From contig CM039192.1 in NCBI GenBank assembly GCA_008360975.2, forward strand, positions 9,330,194 through 9,394,193: a stretch of 64,000 nucleotides of DNA, written 5' to 3'. Below the pieces are notes generated by a model. It made no database searches. It saw only the letters and a list, made by a program, of their open reading frames with translations, and was not told where the DNA came from. The translations under genes were made by a program, and so were the position numbers. The DNA is from Lichenostomus cassidix (Eukaryota > Chordata > Aves > Passeriformes > Meliphagidae). Shown piece after piece: positions 37,334-51,100 of the stretch; positions within the stretch are counted from its first letter, which is position 1, and each line of letters opens with the position of its first letter.

Positions 37334-39042
37334 CTAAATCAGAAAGGAAGAAGAGGAAAAAGTCAGGCATATGAAGTGGGATTATGTATGTAATCCCCAA
37401 TCTATAGTGGAGAAGTAGCATGAACTTTATTTAAAATGGTAACTTAAATCTTTAATATCACTGCATCATGTGCCTTTACTCAGTCACTGAGAGAAGAAGC
37501 CTATTATAAGCCCTTGGGTGTTAGCTTTTAATATAAGAAACAACAGTAGAAAGTTTATGCAAATACTAAATCCAAATATTTAGCAAGTGCATATAGAACA
37601 GAACATCAGGAACAAGTTGGGATCACAGACCTTTCATCCCTTAAGTTCATGCTTTTCTGTTAGTGCTGTGAGAGGGTTGGCCAGTCCCAGAGTGGGAGAG
37701 GAAGGAGGCATTGGTATTTCCCATCTCATCTCCCTTGTCTACCCCATGCTTTGCCCTTTGAGATCACATGTAGATTTTGGTTTATTAGGAGCTTTCAGCC
37801 AACTTTAAGAGTTCCCATTAGACTAAGATCATGCCACTCCCCATACTTTTAAGAGTCATAATTTGGGGCATCATATCTTGTGCTAGTTACTTGGATGTAA
37901 TACATTAGCTTTTTGCCATAATGCTTGTGGGGAGACTGGAGAGTTGCTGTTTACAGGAGCAGTAACAGACAAATCAGAACTGGCTAACACTATGAAATGA
38001 ATGAGAGAATGTGGTTTTGGCCAAAGGCTTCTGCATACCCCTATCAGTAAACTTGAGCAAATTATTCTTTGAGTTTTAAATGCTTCTAGAAAATGGATTT
38101 TTAACCCCCCAAGGACAGAATGAAAAAAAGGCTTATAGAACTGCTGGGAATGAGATCTAGAAATAGTGCACAACATTGAGATGCTAGAGCTGATGAAAAC
38201 AGCGCAGCTGAAGAGGAGCTCCCACTTTGGGGTGTCTTTCTGAGGTGAAAATTACATGAGATGACTGTAATGTTTCAGAAACAAGAGCTTTGTTCCTTTG
38301 AGTCTGTCAGGTCAATGTGAGCAGGATGTGATCTATCTATGTAAAGGCTGAGATCCTATTTTCTGCTTAATTCTGTGTGTGGTGTTGGTTCAGTGATTTG
38401 CCTAGGAGCATCAATATCCTGCTACACCATTGTGTGAATGTAGGTGTAGGAAAGGAGAGCAGCAGAACCAGGTGTAAATCAGTGGGTCTAGATTAGGTTA
38501 TAAAATTATGACATGTGATGGGGAAAAAAATGGTGCTGTACAATGGTGAGCACGCTTCTGGCCACCATTAGGGGATTTAAGGTTATAGATAATAGTAAGG
38601 GTATATAGGCAGTGAAAGTAAAATTAATAGGATGGCAAAAATGATATGGTTAATGAACCTTAATCCTGTGCCATTTTGAATTGACAAATAAAGAAAAGTA
38701 CAGAACTATGTGAAGACCACACCTCAGAACTGAATATGAAGGTATAATTTGTACATTCTTTGTTAATAACAAAAATCTAATCTCATCAATTGGATTAATT
38801 ACATGCATCAAAAAGATTTTTTCACAATTATTATGGTGCTTTCTGGAAAGCTAATTTCCATGTAGAAACTCAAACAGAATGCAGTAATCCTACCTCAAAC
38901 CACTGATCCACCTGACAGATAGATTCAAAAGGTCACTCATAAGTAATAAGTTTCGAGAGTTCGAGAAATAAACTGCCAACTTAGATCCAGCCATTTCATT
39001 TCACAGCAACATTTCATGACATTTGATTAGTGTTCCACTTAC
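37334..39042 (-). other. SLC6A2: SLC6A2 intron after the TM12 exon
   Basis: 1709 bases, donor GTAAGT, acceptor GATTTAG. No repeat or embedded gene recognised. Confidence 0.85.
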
Positions 39043-39210
39043 TTCTTTAAAGGTCCCACGCACATTCATAAATTTATAGATGATATAGGCAGGCACAAGG
39101 ATCATTGAGGACAATGCTATTCCCCAGCCAATGCGGTTTGCCCACAGAGGGAAGGTGTAGTCATCATAGGTCAGAGGCTTGAAATTTATTATGCTGACTA
39201 TCACGACAAA
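39043..39210 (-). CDS. SLC6A2: SLC6A2 exon encoding end of TM11, EL6 and TM12
   Basis: 168 bases, 56 codons, phase 0 at both ends; acceptor TTCTCTAG, donor GTAAGT. Starts [20 protein letters not shown] and continues [36 protein letters not shown]. Equivalent to human NET residues about 531-586. The FKPLTYDDY loop separates NET from DAT (FRPPHYGAY) and SERT. The most diverged part is the TM12-to-tail junction (NVRGTFKE against human STQGSLWE). Confidence 0.97.
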
Positions 39211-40841
39211 CTAGAGAAGAAAGTATAAAATGAACCACAATTTTAAGATGAAGAACCTTACTGGAAAACTGATTCCAAGTGTTCTGTTATGCTAAGGTAT
39301 ATTTCAAACCAGCTTTCCTCTTTATCTTCAGCCTGTTTACTTTGTGCCTCTTACTGCTTAAGCTGTTAAAGTTCTTGATGTGTTTACTAGTATTAACAGG
39401 TCATTTTAGCTACTCTAAACACAGATTACTTGAAATTTTGATGGACCGATCAGGTGACTGTCTGCTACTGCCTCATTTAAACAAGCATTTCAGGTGTAAA
39501 AAAGGGATCCTGTAGTCAAGAAAAAACTCTGCAGAATTCATTGTTTTTACCTTCTTTGTTTTCCAGGGACATTAGATTTAATTTAGAAACTTTGTACCCA
39601 TTTTTCAGTGGGAGGCATAAAGCAAACTCCAGCATGATACATTTACTGGGTAAAGGCAGAGCAGCCTTACAGCCTGGAAAACAAAGTTGTTTTTTTCTTC
39701 CTGTGCTAGATGCAAGAAAGAAAGAGTGGAGTACTACCTACTTCTGTCCATCTTAAGCTACCTGAAGGTTAGACTGATAGGCTCTTCACCTTTAGCTAGA
39801 TTGCTACAACTCTCATTACAAAATTTAAATTTTCAGCGGCCTGTTTGTGTGCAAAACCTAAGGATGCTTGCTCCAGCATTTTTCCATTCTGCTTGAGTCA
39901 GCCTTCTTGATATAGTTACATACAACGAACTTGTTTCCTTTATAGAATTGTGTTTAATGGATAATTAATACAGGCTTGGTAGATGCTTGTGGATGAACTG
40001 GGGTCATAAGCTTTTATATTTAAAGAAAAAATGAACCTGTCCTAAAAGCCTACCCGATGTGTATTTTCAATACCAGTACTACTTTAAGAATACACAGCTT
40101 TAATGCAATTAATTTTTTCTTAAAATCATAGCAAGGTCAGATTTCAACATTATTATCCTCCTGACCTTTTGGTTTACACATATGCATAGGAAGAGATTGC
40201 AATATAAAACTGTAGATTAGTGCTGAATCTAACCTTTACACAATACAACCAAATTCACACTTTGGGATTTTTTTCCCTAATGCAATGGAACAGTTGTTTT
40301 TTCCAACAGGCAGCTTCCAAGACTTGTATATATTTTATACAAGTCTTCAGTGTTTCACACAGCTAATTACTGGTGTAGTTGTATATTCATTTTTCTAAGG
40401 TGTCATTCCACAATTCTGGGACCTTGGCATCCTTGAATGAAAAACACATTCTTGCTAACACAATCTCTTACCCCTGGCTAGTTTATTTTCACAAGGGAAT
40501 GGTTTGTGTTTAATATGCAGAGGTGCTGCAGGGACAGGGAGGACACTGCCTAAGTGTTCAGTGTTCCCTAAGAAAAGATACCTTCTTAAAATCATCCTAA
40601 AATGAAGGAACAGAAGAAGACCATAACTACCATTAACTTTTCTTTCACAACTGAAATGTATTATACAAAATCTAACCAGCATATAATTCCAAGGAGAAAA
40701 AAGAATTAAATTGGAGTGTTTTCTGTTAATCCTGACAATATCTGGCACAGCAATAGGTATCTTGCTCTTGGTATCTACTGTATATTCTGGAAAGCAACCC
40801 ACTAGTATTCTTTCCAAGATGAAATAATTCTCAACACTTAC
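39211..40841 (-). other. SLC6A2: SLC6A2 intron in TM11
   Basis: 1631 bases, donor GTAAGT. It contains a perfect 12-base inverted repeat with a 5-base loop at 40319-40347. Plus-strand open frames here (39279-39896) have no support. Confidence 0.85.
40319..40347. repeat. Perfect short inverted repeat (12-base stem, 5-base loop)
   Basis: AAGACTTGTATA (40319-40330), loop TATTT, TATACAAGTCTT (40336-40347). No mismatch in the stem. It lies inside an SLC6A2 intron about 500 bases past the preceding exon. Confidence 0.9.
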
Positions 40842-40942
40842 CAATAAAAAGGCAGGACTAACAAATTTCCAGCACAATCTCCAGTAGAGGCCTGGTTTGA
40901 AGCCCATCATTTGTTGGATATCTTCACTGAATCTGTCGACAC
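40842..40942 (-). CDS. SLC6A2: SLC6A2 exon encoding IL5 and first part of TM11
   Basis: 101 bases: two bases completing Gly, then [20 protein letters not shown] and [13 protein letters not shown]. Acceptor ATTCTAG, donor GTAAGT. Human NET has the same segment with N for E and R for K. Equivalent to residues 497-530. An open frame of 186 codons over this region is this exon read through into both introns and is not a separate gene. Confidence 0.97.
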
Positions 40943-43900
40943 CTAGAATGGATGTGAACAGATGTGAACATGAGACTGACTTCAGTCTAAACTGATGAGA
41001 ACCTGGCATACCCAAAACATCTTTTTCAGAAAGCAGACATGAATGACTTCTAAATCAGAAGACATAAGAAATAACAACATGAATCTCCTTTCAATGTCTA
41101 GACATGTCTTTGACATCACTGTATCCAAGACTTGAATGCCTGTGAGCACTTAAAACCTGTTGCAGACAGGAGCACCACCACTGAAAAGAGGCATTTCACA
41201 AATATCTAGAATTTAAGTTGTAAATGGGATGCAATTTTTAAAATCATTATGGATTCTTGTAACCCAGTATTGTAGCTCCATGCTCTTATGAGTACACTGC
41301 ACCTTACTCACACAAGATGCTTGCTGATAATGAATTAGATTAATATGATTCTTAACTTATTAAAGGAAATTTCTTTGTTCCGCTTAAAGGCATATTTACC
41401 TTTCAACTTCACTGAATACCACAGAATGTGCTTCATAGCTATTACAAATATAATTTGATATTTATCACTTTTCCAGGAAACTCAGCCAATTATTCTCCTG
41501 TTTAGTGTAAATATGTACAAAACCGCATCACTTTGGGATGATTACCACTGATATAAAATTGGGGGTGGGGTGGGGAAAGTATTCTTCTCTGTTTTCTGTA
41601 AAAAGAAAACAATTGGTGACTTTACACCTTAGAGACATTGGCTCTGTGCATTCTGTTATGTCAGATTATCTGTTTACATTTTATCACACTTGATGTGTTC
41701 AGGAAGTTTACTTTTAATACTGAAGCCATTAGGTAAACAGAAGAAATGCAACTTTTTACCATGACTGTTTATTAGAGAGGATGTATAGATTTCCATAAGG
41801 ATTATTTCTCTTCATATGGATCAGTTCAGTACAATTTATTTAATTTATTTAATGTAAATAATTGAGACAGCTAATATATAGTCCATTATATGCAATGTGG
41901 ATGCAAAATATTTTCAGGGTCTGAACACTTGAGTGTAAATGTCTCAAAAAAATTTCCAGACCCAATATTATGTCCACGTGATGAGAAATAGCCAAAAAGG
42001 ATCTGCAAATGCTCTTTAAACTTAATCTGATTCTATTTGCAGTGCTTTCTGTGAACTTTAAAGTGACTGAATTTTAACTGCTATGAACACTGACTGAAAT
42101 TTATCATTGTGTAGAAGGTCAAAGACAAGGACTACGTATATCAAAGTTTTATTCATATGTTTCCAGACAGATGCACTTGGAGCTCAGACAATGCTTGGTA
42201 TTCAATTTCTGCTGAAAATGGGGAATGAGTAGGCCATGCTCTCAGACTCCACTTTTCAACAATGTGCTTTTTCAGTACTAGATGCCTTCAAATAACTGTT
42301 CCAAGATCAACCTTTAAGCAGAACACAGCTATAGCTACAGATGATGGTACCTGTAGGGGTTGGTTTGAGAGATGCTTCAAATTTTTTATCAAATCCTAGT
42401 TAAATACCCAAAAAGATTTTCACTGTAATTTCTGAACCAATAAACACTGCAACTGCCTGAGAATGTCACCATTGCATCATGTAATGTTCTATTAAATGGC
42501 ACAGAAAATTTGTACATAATGTCTTGTCAAGGGAAGTAAATCAATATGCAGAAAAGAACAGATTAGGAAGAAAATAAAAATAGATTTAGCTGTAAATACA
42601 AGTTAGCCTCCTCACATTGGGACAACTATCTTTCATCTGATGCAGAGATGAGAGTTCAGACAGAATGGAAGTCTACATGTCACTGCTAAGTCCTGAATGT
42701 GCTGCCTGCTGGAGCTTTGTAAGTCATTCTGCTAGTGAGAAAGCAATCAGGACTGTAGAAAACATTTCCCCAGCATGGCAGTGCAATAAGCTCTCTAAGC
42801 TGGTTTGCCCCATTTGTATTTCCATTCTGTGGAAATGTGAGCATTCATCCTCTCTCAGGCCAGGCACACATCCACATAAACACCTCTGTGAGCAAAGATG
42901 AGTAACAGCAGTCAGTGCTTGGTTAAGTTCTTTCCCTTCTGCAAAATCAAGCTGCTGATCTTTGGTTGGGGTGGTTGGTTTGTTTGTTGTTTGGGGTTTC
43001 TTTGGGTTTTGGCTGTTTTGGGTTTTTTCCCAAATAAATTCTGCTTTTGGCCTGAAATTTCAGTCTAAGGGGATTTTAAAAAAATTATTTAAATAAATGA
43101 AAGCAATAAGATTGCAGGTATGGGTGAATATAATTCTAAGCTCATACTGAGGTTGTTCTAGTTGCTCATGCTTTGTTCATTCAGGGAGATGTTCACAGTA
43201 AAATCTGACTGAACAGAGATTTTCCTGCAAGTGAAACCAAAGACCAGTTTCGTGCCAGTGGCAGAGGTGTCTGACTTTTTTTAGACTATTCATCAGAAAG
43301 ATTATATGAGGGTTGCACATGAGGAAAATTGGTAACAAGTTAGCAGTCATAACTAAAGTATGCATGGTAAAGCAAACTAGCTCTCCCTTCTCTTACATAT
43401 ACAGTTAGCCTTTGCAAGAAGAAACTTCACAGTAAACAGTCATAGGTATAATTTGAACTAAATTTCCATGGTTTTAGTCTGTGCCAAAATGTCACTGCTT
43501 GCCTTTAGGCTGGCTTAATATTCAGCTGGGTCATTAAGGCAACTGGGGTCTATCAGAAAAAAGAGGCAGACAAGATCATGCCACATTTAATAAGTTTAAA
43601 TAGCACCTGGGGCTGTAATAAGTTCTTTATAAAGCAACAGGTCATACTGTGTCAGTAGAAACATCTGTCAGGTGCTTAAGAAAAATGAATAGTTATTTTC
43701 CTGCTTATGGAGAGGTAGAATGAAGAAAGGAAAAGATCATCAAGAACAGCGGGTGTAAAATAAAACTTGACTAACTTTGGCCTGTGGTTTGTGAATCACA
43801 CACAAAGCTTAGCTATTGTAAAGTGCAGTAAATCCTGTTTTAATAGTAGCAGAAGATAACTTGCCCTTAGTAACTGAAAAAGCCTCTGCTTCCAAGCTAA

Positions 43901-45208
43901 GCTGTGATCACCCATCCATATTCAGCTCTTTTACAGGGATTAAAGACAGTTGTCTGTGAAACAAAGTGCCTCCAGTATTTTGAGAGACAATAGCATGTTC
44001 TGCTTGCACCATGCTGATGTTGGGTGACAGAATTAGTGCATTAAGGCAAGAAACTATTCCTTTAGTAGACTGAACAGCTTTATGCATGAATGTCATTCTT
44101 TCACTTCATTCACTCTTCAACAGTTTTTAACTGCAAAATAAAGTTTGTTTGATTGGAAGAACATGGTAAGGCAGGATGGATGGATAAATGTGACTGAGTG
44201 AGCTAAATAGCAATGAGAATCATAATGTCTAAGAAGCCTCTGAATCACATATTAGCTATAAACACCATGTCTGAATAAAAATGAAGGTGGCTTTCAGGTG
44301 AAGAACAATCTTATTGGGAAGTGGGGCAACTAATTCAATACAGACTTAAAGGGAACAAGATTTGCAGACTGCTATGACATTGAAACCTGGTAATAGTGAA
44401 AGGAGTTGTGATCAATCAGGAAGCATAGCATGAGAATAAAGAAGAGATTAGGAAGGAAAAGAAGAGGTTGTATTTTTTTAGGTGAGGGTAGCACACCACT
44501 GCACTCTGGTTGGCACACAGTGATTCCAGCCTAGTGACAGAGATCAACTGAATACTCCTAAAGTTTGCCATATTTGGGATAAAGTAAATCATTACTCCCT
44601 TTTTGTGGAATAAATTAGTATCAAATGGTACTAATAGAATTTCTGGTATCTAGTATGTTGGGCATTTCATGCCATACTATGAAATAAGATAAATAAACCA
44701 CTAGTGTTTTACAGTTAAGTAGAATATTTTCTCAAACAAAAGGGACTAATGTAGGAATTATTATAACTCTCTAAACACTGCCTTTATTTGTATTGTATGA
44801 GGAGTGCTTGAGATTGGTCCCTGGGGGAATAAAGAAAAGGGAGAACAGGTGATATTTAGGCTAATCTACTTGCTTTGAAAGTATCAGGTCTAAACATGCT
44901 ACTGCAAGTCATCAGCAATATTAAGAGTTGTAAAATACTGGGAAAAGTAGTAACTTTTTCATCGCATGACAGTCCCTTTCACAAGGCTGTTTGCTTTGGC
45001 TTTGTGCAGGGTTTCAAAGCTTGGCCCACTGAATGTCTGCATTCCTCTCACTGCTCATAAATCAGGTGAAAATCACTCTATGAAACCTGGCTTGTCATAG
45101 TTTTATGTGTACAAGGCTATGCTGTTTTCCCTTAAAACAATGTGTAAGACTGTCAAGAACACTTGGAATTTCAGAAAAGCTTTTGCACATGCAAAGGGAA
45201 GTGCTTAC
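40943..45208 (-). other. SLC6A2: SLC6A2 intron between TM10 and IL5 exons
   Basis: 4266 bases, the longest complete intron seen. It holds a G-rich run at 41561-41575 (GGGGGTGGGGTGGGG) and a G/T-rich tract at 42961-43033 whose start, 42964-42978, resembles the thrombin aptamer quadruplex. No gene or named transposon. Confidence 0.85.
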
Positions 45209-45308
45209 CATAAAACCAGGAAACTCCAATTGCCTCCATGAGAACAGCAAACAATATTGAAGTCCCAGCTGCAAATGTGTCCAGAAGTGTGAGCACATAA
45301 ATTCCACC
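45209..45308 (-). CDS. SLC6A2: SLC6A2 exon encoding EL5 end and TM10
   Basis: 100 bases: [20 protein letters not shown] then [13 protein letters not shown] plus the first base of Gly. Acceptor TTGCAG, donor GTAAGC. These residues are identical to human NET 464-496, making it the most conserved exon in the window. Confidence 0.97.
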
Positions 45309-48002
45309 CTGCAATGGGGAGTTAAAAGATGCAACAAAGCAAAATTACAAATAGAATCATCTCAGTAGTTTAGTATCTACTTTACAGAAATCTGCTTCAC
45401 TTGAAGCATTATCTTAACCCAAGTATTTTAATGTGGATCAGATGCTGCAAACACAAGTTTGTATTTGCATACAAAATAGTGGAATCAGACTTGCAACTCT
45501 TCTAAAGAGACTTCTTTTCACCCATGTCCTCACTTGACTGGGTCACAGAAGCCTCAGCTTAGATTAATGAGTTCTCTCCACACTCCTGTTCAGTGGAAGT
45601 TTGGGGAAATGATCAGCAGCTTGTAGGGCAGGGCCTGAGTACAGCAGTGAATGAAGGACTTCCTAAATTAATGGCAAGGAATGGAACACTCCAAGAATTT
45701 CCACAGGCCATTATCAGTCTGTTTGTTCCTAAGGCCACTTGCTCTGTAGGCCAGTGAAGCTGCAGTGCTGCTCTGATATCCCCTTTCTCCTGCCTGCCTG
45801 CATCTCTCTCGCCCATTGCTCCTCCAAAGGCAGAAGATGATGCTAAGTCTGTCCCCAGCACAGCAAGAGGCTGCTGTGCCCTGTTGAGTCTCTGGACTGA
45901 GGTATTTGCAAACCTTTGCTCCGTGGAGAGAGCAAACCAGATCATCTTCCTTCACAACAGCACATTTTGTGCTTCAGTTGTTCATGACTGAGAACTGGAA
46001 ATACATTTACTAAAGTCTCGCTTCACTGATAGATTTTTAGTTTCAATTTGACTGCTTTTTGCCTTGTTTTACAATGTGGTGTGTATTTGTGTAAATTACT
46101 GGTTATGTTACTGAGTGGGCTAAAGAGGAATGGATGACCATTGGATACAGATTTGTTTCTAAATGAACCCAGATAGTGTTTCAGGAAACTCTGTCACATG
46201 TAAACAACTGAAATGATTGCAGTTGCAGTATATTTTTGTTAAAATATCTTTTCACAACCAAACTTAATCTAGTTATGCCTGCTCAGAAGGGGAGGAACAA
46301 AGGAATTATCTTCTGTGTTTTTACCTCCAATGGCATAAATATCACTTGTACTGTTTAGATCTGTAGGTGATTTTAGTCTCTGTAATGAGTTGCTTTTTTT
46401 TTTTCTTAAAGATGTTTTTCTGAAACAGCTGCACATATTTACAAAAATAGGGAGAGCCGTACTTAGGCCATGTCTAGGTTTTTAATTCTGTAGGGACTTG
46501 TCCGGAAATGGAATGAACTTTGGTTGTTGTGCTAGAAAATGTTGCTTATTGAATGACATTTGAGTTTGACCTCTTGTTTTTGCTCTACACCTGCTCCAAA
46601 TGAATGCCATTGCAAACAAACTTAGCAAAGTGAATTATTGTTATGATTTTGTAAGAAACACATTTGTTTCAGAAACAGCTACTTTTGAAAATACAGCCTT
46701 AAAAATTCAGAGGGCAAAATCAAATATTAATTTCATGTGATGCTTTCACAAGGTTTTTTAAAAAAAATATTTTTTACACATTAGAAATATTATTCTTTAG
46801 TTATGTGAACCAATATATTTGGACACGTCTGGACAGTTTTGTGAATTCCAGCTGGAGGGGTGAACTTAAGTCTAAAGAGGTGCCACTATTTAAAAGCTAG
46901 AGTTAGGTCATTATCTAGAGCAGCTTTAGCTCACTTGGAGGCAGTGGAATTGCACCCACTGGCACCTGTTCAGTTTCTTAACACTAAATTTCTTCTGATA
47001 TTGTAGTTCAGGAAATTTTTTCCAGTTGAAACCTTAAACACACAACAGCATGTTCAATTTTAGTTATCACAGAAATATGTATTTTAAATTATATAGCTAT
47101 TTTTAGAGTCTGAAATGTTTCTCAGTTGGAGGAAGCTGGAATGAAAATATTGGGGTATTCTTTTAATGTAAAAAGAACCTAGCTATTTATAAACTTATGC
47201 CATTTCAATCATCTTAATAATAAATTTGGAAACCATTTCTAGGGATGCAGAGAGGTTCAGCACATATGCTTTTGTTGTGGCTACCTCAAATTTCAGTTGT
47301 TTTCTGACAGTTTTGGCATCTTTACTAACTGGTCTTTTTGCTTTCTTTATGGTAAAAAAAAAACCAAAACAGAAAGTTCTCTCCAGCCTAGAATACTGGG
47401 ATTCTCATTCGTTAAGTATTTATCAAAAGCCAGATGAGGCAAAACACTCAGCCTGATGGTAGTGATAAATACAGGTTACTAGATGTTCAGGGTAAGTTTT
47501 CTGTGTACTTAGGTACACAATGGAACATTAAGAAACAAGGTGGGGAGAGGAGATCATTATTCCACACTCTTTCACAAGAAGTCTCTTACATTCTTGAAGA
47601 AGAGAACAGCCAGATGACTAAGGGTCTGGTCACTTGAAATTCTTAGTTCCTCACAGAGGAATAAGCACTCTACACAGTTCCATTCAATGTGATTAAAAAC
47701 TCCAAAACCAAACCAAACAAAAAAAGCCACAAAAGAAAGCACACAGAACCAAACAGACCCAGCAGTAGCAAATACAGTTCTTTGGAACAAAGCCTTGTAG
47801 GCTTGGTTGATAGCTAATGACCTTGTGCCAAAAATCAGAGAAACTTAATGTATATAAGATTAAAAGTTATGTTCTGAACAGAAGTTGTTTAAGAACTAAA
47901 ATTTGTCACAAAAATAGTAATCTGAACCCATTAATATTTCCCCTGGAAAGGTTAATGGCATTTTTAAGGCAACATTTTGATGGAAACTTCAGTTGTACTT
48001 AC
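45309..48002 (-). other. SLC6A2: SLC6A2 intron after the TM9 exon
   Basis: 2694 bases, donor GTAAGT, acceptor TTGCAG. Contains a GC-richer 350-base stretch (45590-45950) with overlapping open frames but no recognisable family, a T run near 46392 and an A/C-rich tract near 47700-47745. Confidence 0.85.
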
Positions 48003-48131
48003 ATTGGTGATGCAAAAAAGGGCAAGTAGGAAAGTGCCAAAAGAAACACCAAAGGTGAAGAGCTTTCTGTGCTGCTTCAGAAGGTGGAAATCATCTGCCA
48101 GGCCGGTGATGACAGCCTCCATCCCACCCAT
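48003..48131 (-). CDS. SLC6A2: SLC6A2 exon encoding TM8 second half, IL4 and TM9
   Basis: 129 bases, 43 codons, phase 0 both ends; acceptor GCTCAG, donor [49 protein letters not shown]. Human NET has ITK at the end, whereas human DAT has VTN: the Asn is DAT-like. The [11 protein letters not shown] helix follows the Na2 site residues of the preceding exon. Confidence 0.97.
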
Positions 48132-51100
48132 CTGAGCAAGGCAAGGCAAGAGCTCTGGTTAAACACTGCTGACTGGAGGAAACACAGACTGAAGAATGCA
48201 AAGCAGTTTGTGGAATTAATACCCAACCACTCTGTGATTTCTGACATTTCAGCTGTAAATCACTGGTGAAATGAGGCTTTTTTGTGGTAAAGGACTGACT
48301 CAGGGAACTGGACATCTAGAGGGATGGTTGTTGCCTCTATGGCCACATCCTCTGAGGACTCTTTGCCAACTCAATAGAACAATAAGTAGACAGTACTTTG
48401 AGGAAAATAATATACATTTTTAATATACTTTGGGGAAAAGGCAGGTAGCTTAAGTAACTAAGCTCCTTAAGATATTTCTTAAATAAAGACAGGCACAGTA
48501 ATCATCTAAAGAAATGTACTGAAGAAAGATTCACTTTACCCATTAATTAATGAAATCCAGTTTGAAAGAAATTTTTACAGATCTGGAAGAATTACTACAA
48601 AGGAAGTTTGATATAATTTTCTTTTGTTGAAAACATGAAATAATTTTACCTTGCTTTCAAGAAGTTAATGCTCAACATTAGCCATTGTTTTGCAATACAG
48701 GAAAAGTACTTTCCAAGTTTTCATTTGAATTTCTGGATTATGTAGGTGGTTATGAATTTTAATTTCTTTCCATTAATGAAAACATTCTGCCCCCATTCCA
48801 ACAAAAAACTATGAAAATAAATTTCAATCTTTTGTCATAGTAAATAAATTTATTTAATATTTTGGACAGGCTTGGTTCTATGCTTTTTGTGATGCTAAAA
48901 GACCAAGGCAAGATCTGGAGTGCTTGGTGCAATACAATAGCTTGTTAGCAGGTGCTGACATAGCCTGTTCCTTTTCTATAAGCATTTGATTAAAATATTT
49001 CTGGTTGAAACCAGTAACATAGAATTATCTGTCTAGAATTTGAATTATTCCTGTTTAGAGCCATATAGCTGGGGGTAGTGGACCTAGTTTTTCTTTAAAG
49101 GTACCTAATGTTTACAAGTAAAATGTCCCAAAAACCCAGTGTAGACTTGTATATCCTAATGTCTGGGTGGTCTCACTGAGTGCCCTGCAGTTAGGATGGG
49201 TTAATATCTGATTTTCTCAGAAGATGGTACTGTGCTGGCACTTGGGGGAAATTGAAAATGGACAGAGACAGCTTGGATTATTTTTGCAAAGGACCACTTC
49301 TTAATGTATCATGATTTATTCCCCTTGTTAATTCCCTATACCAAGCTAGAAATCTACTCCAAAAAATGTTTGCAAACTTCTGTTCCATTTTCTGTCCTTT
49401 TCATTGTTGCTTGCTTAAACTTGTATGGTCAGATTTTTCCTTTCCTTAAACATTGTGACAGTTTCATTTTTATACAGACATCTGTACTTCTGTGCCAGTG
49501 CAGACTTATGTGCATGAATAAATGTAGCCATATACAATTATTCCTCTCCAGCTCTGGGGTCACTTGACTTTTAGCTTTAAAAGTTTTCATTTTCCCCTCA
49601 GTCAGATGTGGGGGGAGAGTTGAGATCACCATAAAAAGTACTCATGACCTGAGTTTTCTTTGGGAAATTATGGCAAACCTTGAACCAGTAAATCCTTCCC
49701 CTTTTAGAAGGGAAGAACTAAACTTGGCCACAGTTCACTAGTTCACAGTATTTTAATTAGCTCCAGAAGAAAGACTTTTCTTCACTTGTAGGAAAAGTGT
49801 GTTATTCAACCTAAAGCCTCATGTCTTTGTCACTCTTGTTTCTTTACATTGCCTTACATTTACTGTCATTGCAAAGGTAACTGTTTTGGATCTAGACACT
49901 TCTGAGAATGAATTGTCTTCTTCATTCTGCCCTTTTCCTACTGGTCACTCATGATCTTTCACTGTGCTAAACCTTTCATTTCAAACCCTCATATTTGCTT
50001 ACAGTTGAAAAATGGCCAAGCTACAATCCCAGATATAATCTTCCCTCAAACTTTTATCTAAGGATCCAGATCTTAGTCTATAAAGACAAACTTCATTAAA
50101 CCTCAGGTGGAATCCAAAAATCCAAACACTTCAGAAATATTTAGACCTGAATCTGACCTTTACATCTCATCTGTCACTCCACAAGATCTCATTCAGCTAT
50201 TTGCCAATGGTTTTTCAAGCTTCCTGCTGCAACCCCATTTTTTTAATAGTTTTGCTCTTCTCCATGTCAATTCATTCTTTCACTTTCTTGTTCTTGAAAA
50301 GGAATGAATTTTCCTGAAGTTGTAAGTAATGGAAACACTGTATTTTACCATTTCCAGCAAGAAATTCCTAGATCAACTTTGTACATTCTGAACTTCAGAA
50401 GAGACTCCTGTGCTTTGGAATAGTAAGAAACCCCTACCCTACAAAAGAGTATGAAAGTTTGTCCATGGTTCACTATCCCTTATAGGCTCTATTTGGTTTC
50501 CCAGAAATGAATCACCCTTTAAGTTAAATATAACAGAATGTCTTGAGGCCTCTTTGGAAGACAAAGCAGTACAAAATTCTTTGGGGACTTGGAATATTTT
50601 CTGAGATGGTTTCTGTGATCCTGAATATCATGGTGTGGTAAAGCTTATCACATCATGGAAAGAGCAAATACACTTGTTAGACATTTTACAGTAAGATTAT
50701 AACAAAAGGAAATCACTGTGGAAATATTCTGGTGTGATTTAAAAATTGTGATTTAATTTGCAGGAAATTCTGTACCAGGACTTGTAGAAAAACAATGGGA
50801 CTACCCTCAGACATTGTCTGTCCTGAACAGGTTAGTGGATTTCAGCACATATAATAATCCCTTCTAGAAACTACTCTACTCAATGTCTTGTCTTTTGCCA
50901 GCAGGGCTCCAGAAAGGTTCATAGTGGTAATAGTTAATAGTACTGTTGCTGGGTCCTACCTTTAAATAGTATTAGCTGTTGATGAACAGCCCCTCTGTAA
51001 GGTCATGAAAAAGTATCAGAGAGTAAATATTTACTGGTTTGTAAAAAAATTTAATCTTTTTCTAAACCTCTTAATGATTGAGATTCTTTCTAATACATGG

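Noticed and set aside
40455..41015. 186-codon minus-strand open frame
   Set aside because: It is the SLC6A2 exon 40842-40942 read through into both introns; only 33 codons match NET and both splice sites are good.
41561..41575. G-rich run GGGGGTGGGGTGGGG as a quadruplex
   Set aside because: Only three separate G runs, so it does not meet the four-run pattern without a bulge.
45613..45955. Two overlapping minus frames of 95 and 110 codons in a GC-richer intron segment
   Set aside because: No homology to SLC6 proteins, no splice sites in phase, and the flanking SLC6A2 exons join correctly without it.
47226..47456. Plus-strand frame with a hydrophobic stretch (membrane-like)
   Set aside because: Intronic, antisense, contains a poly-Lys from an A run; no family match.
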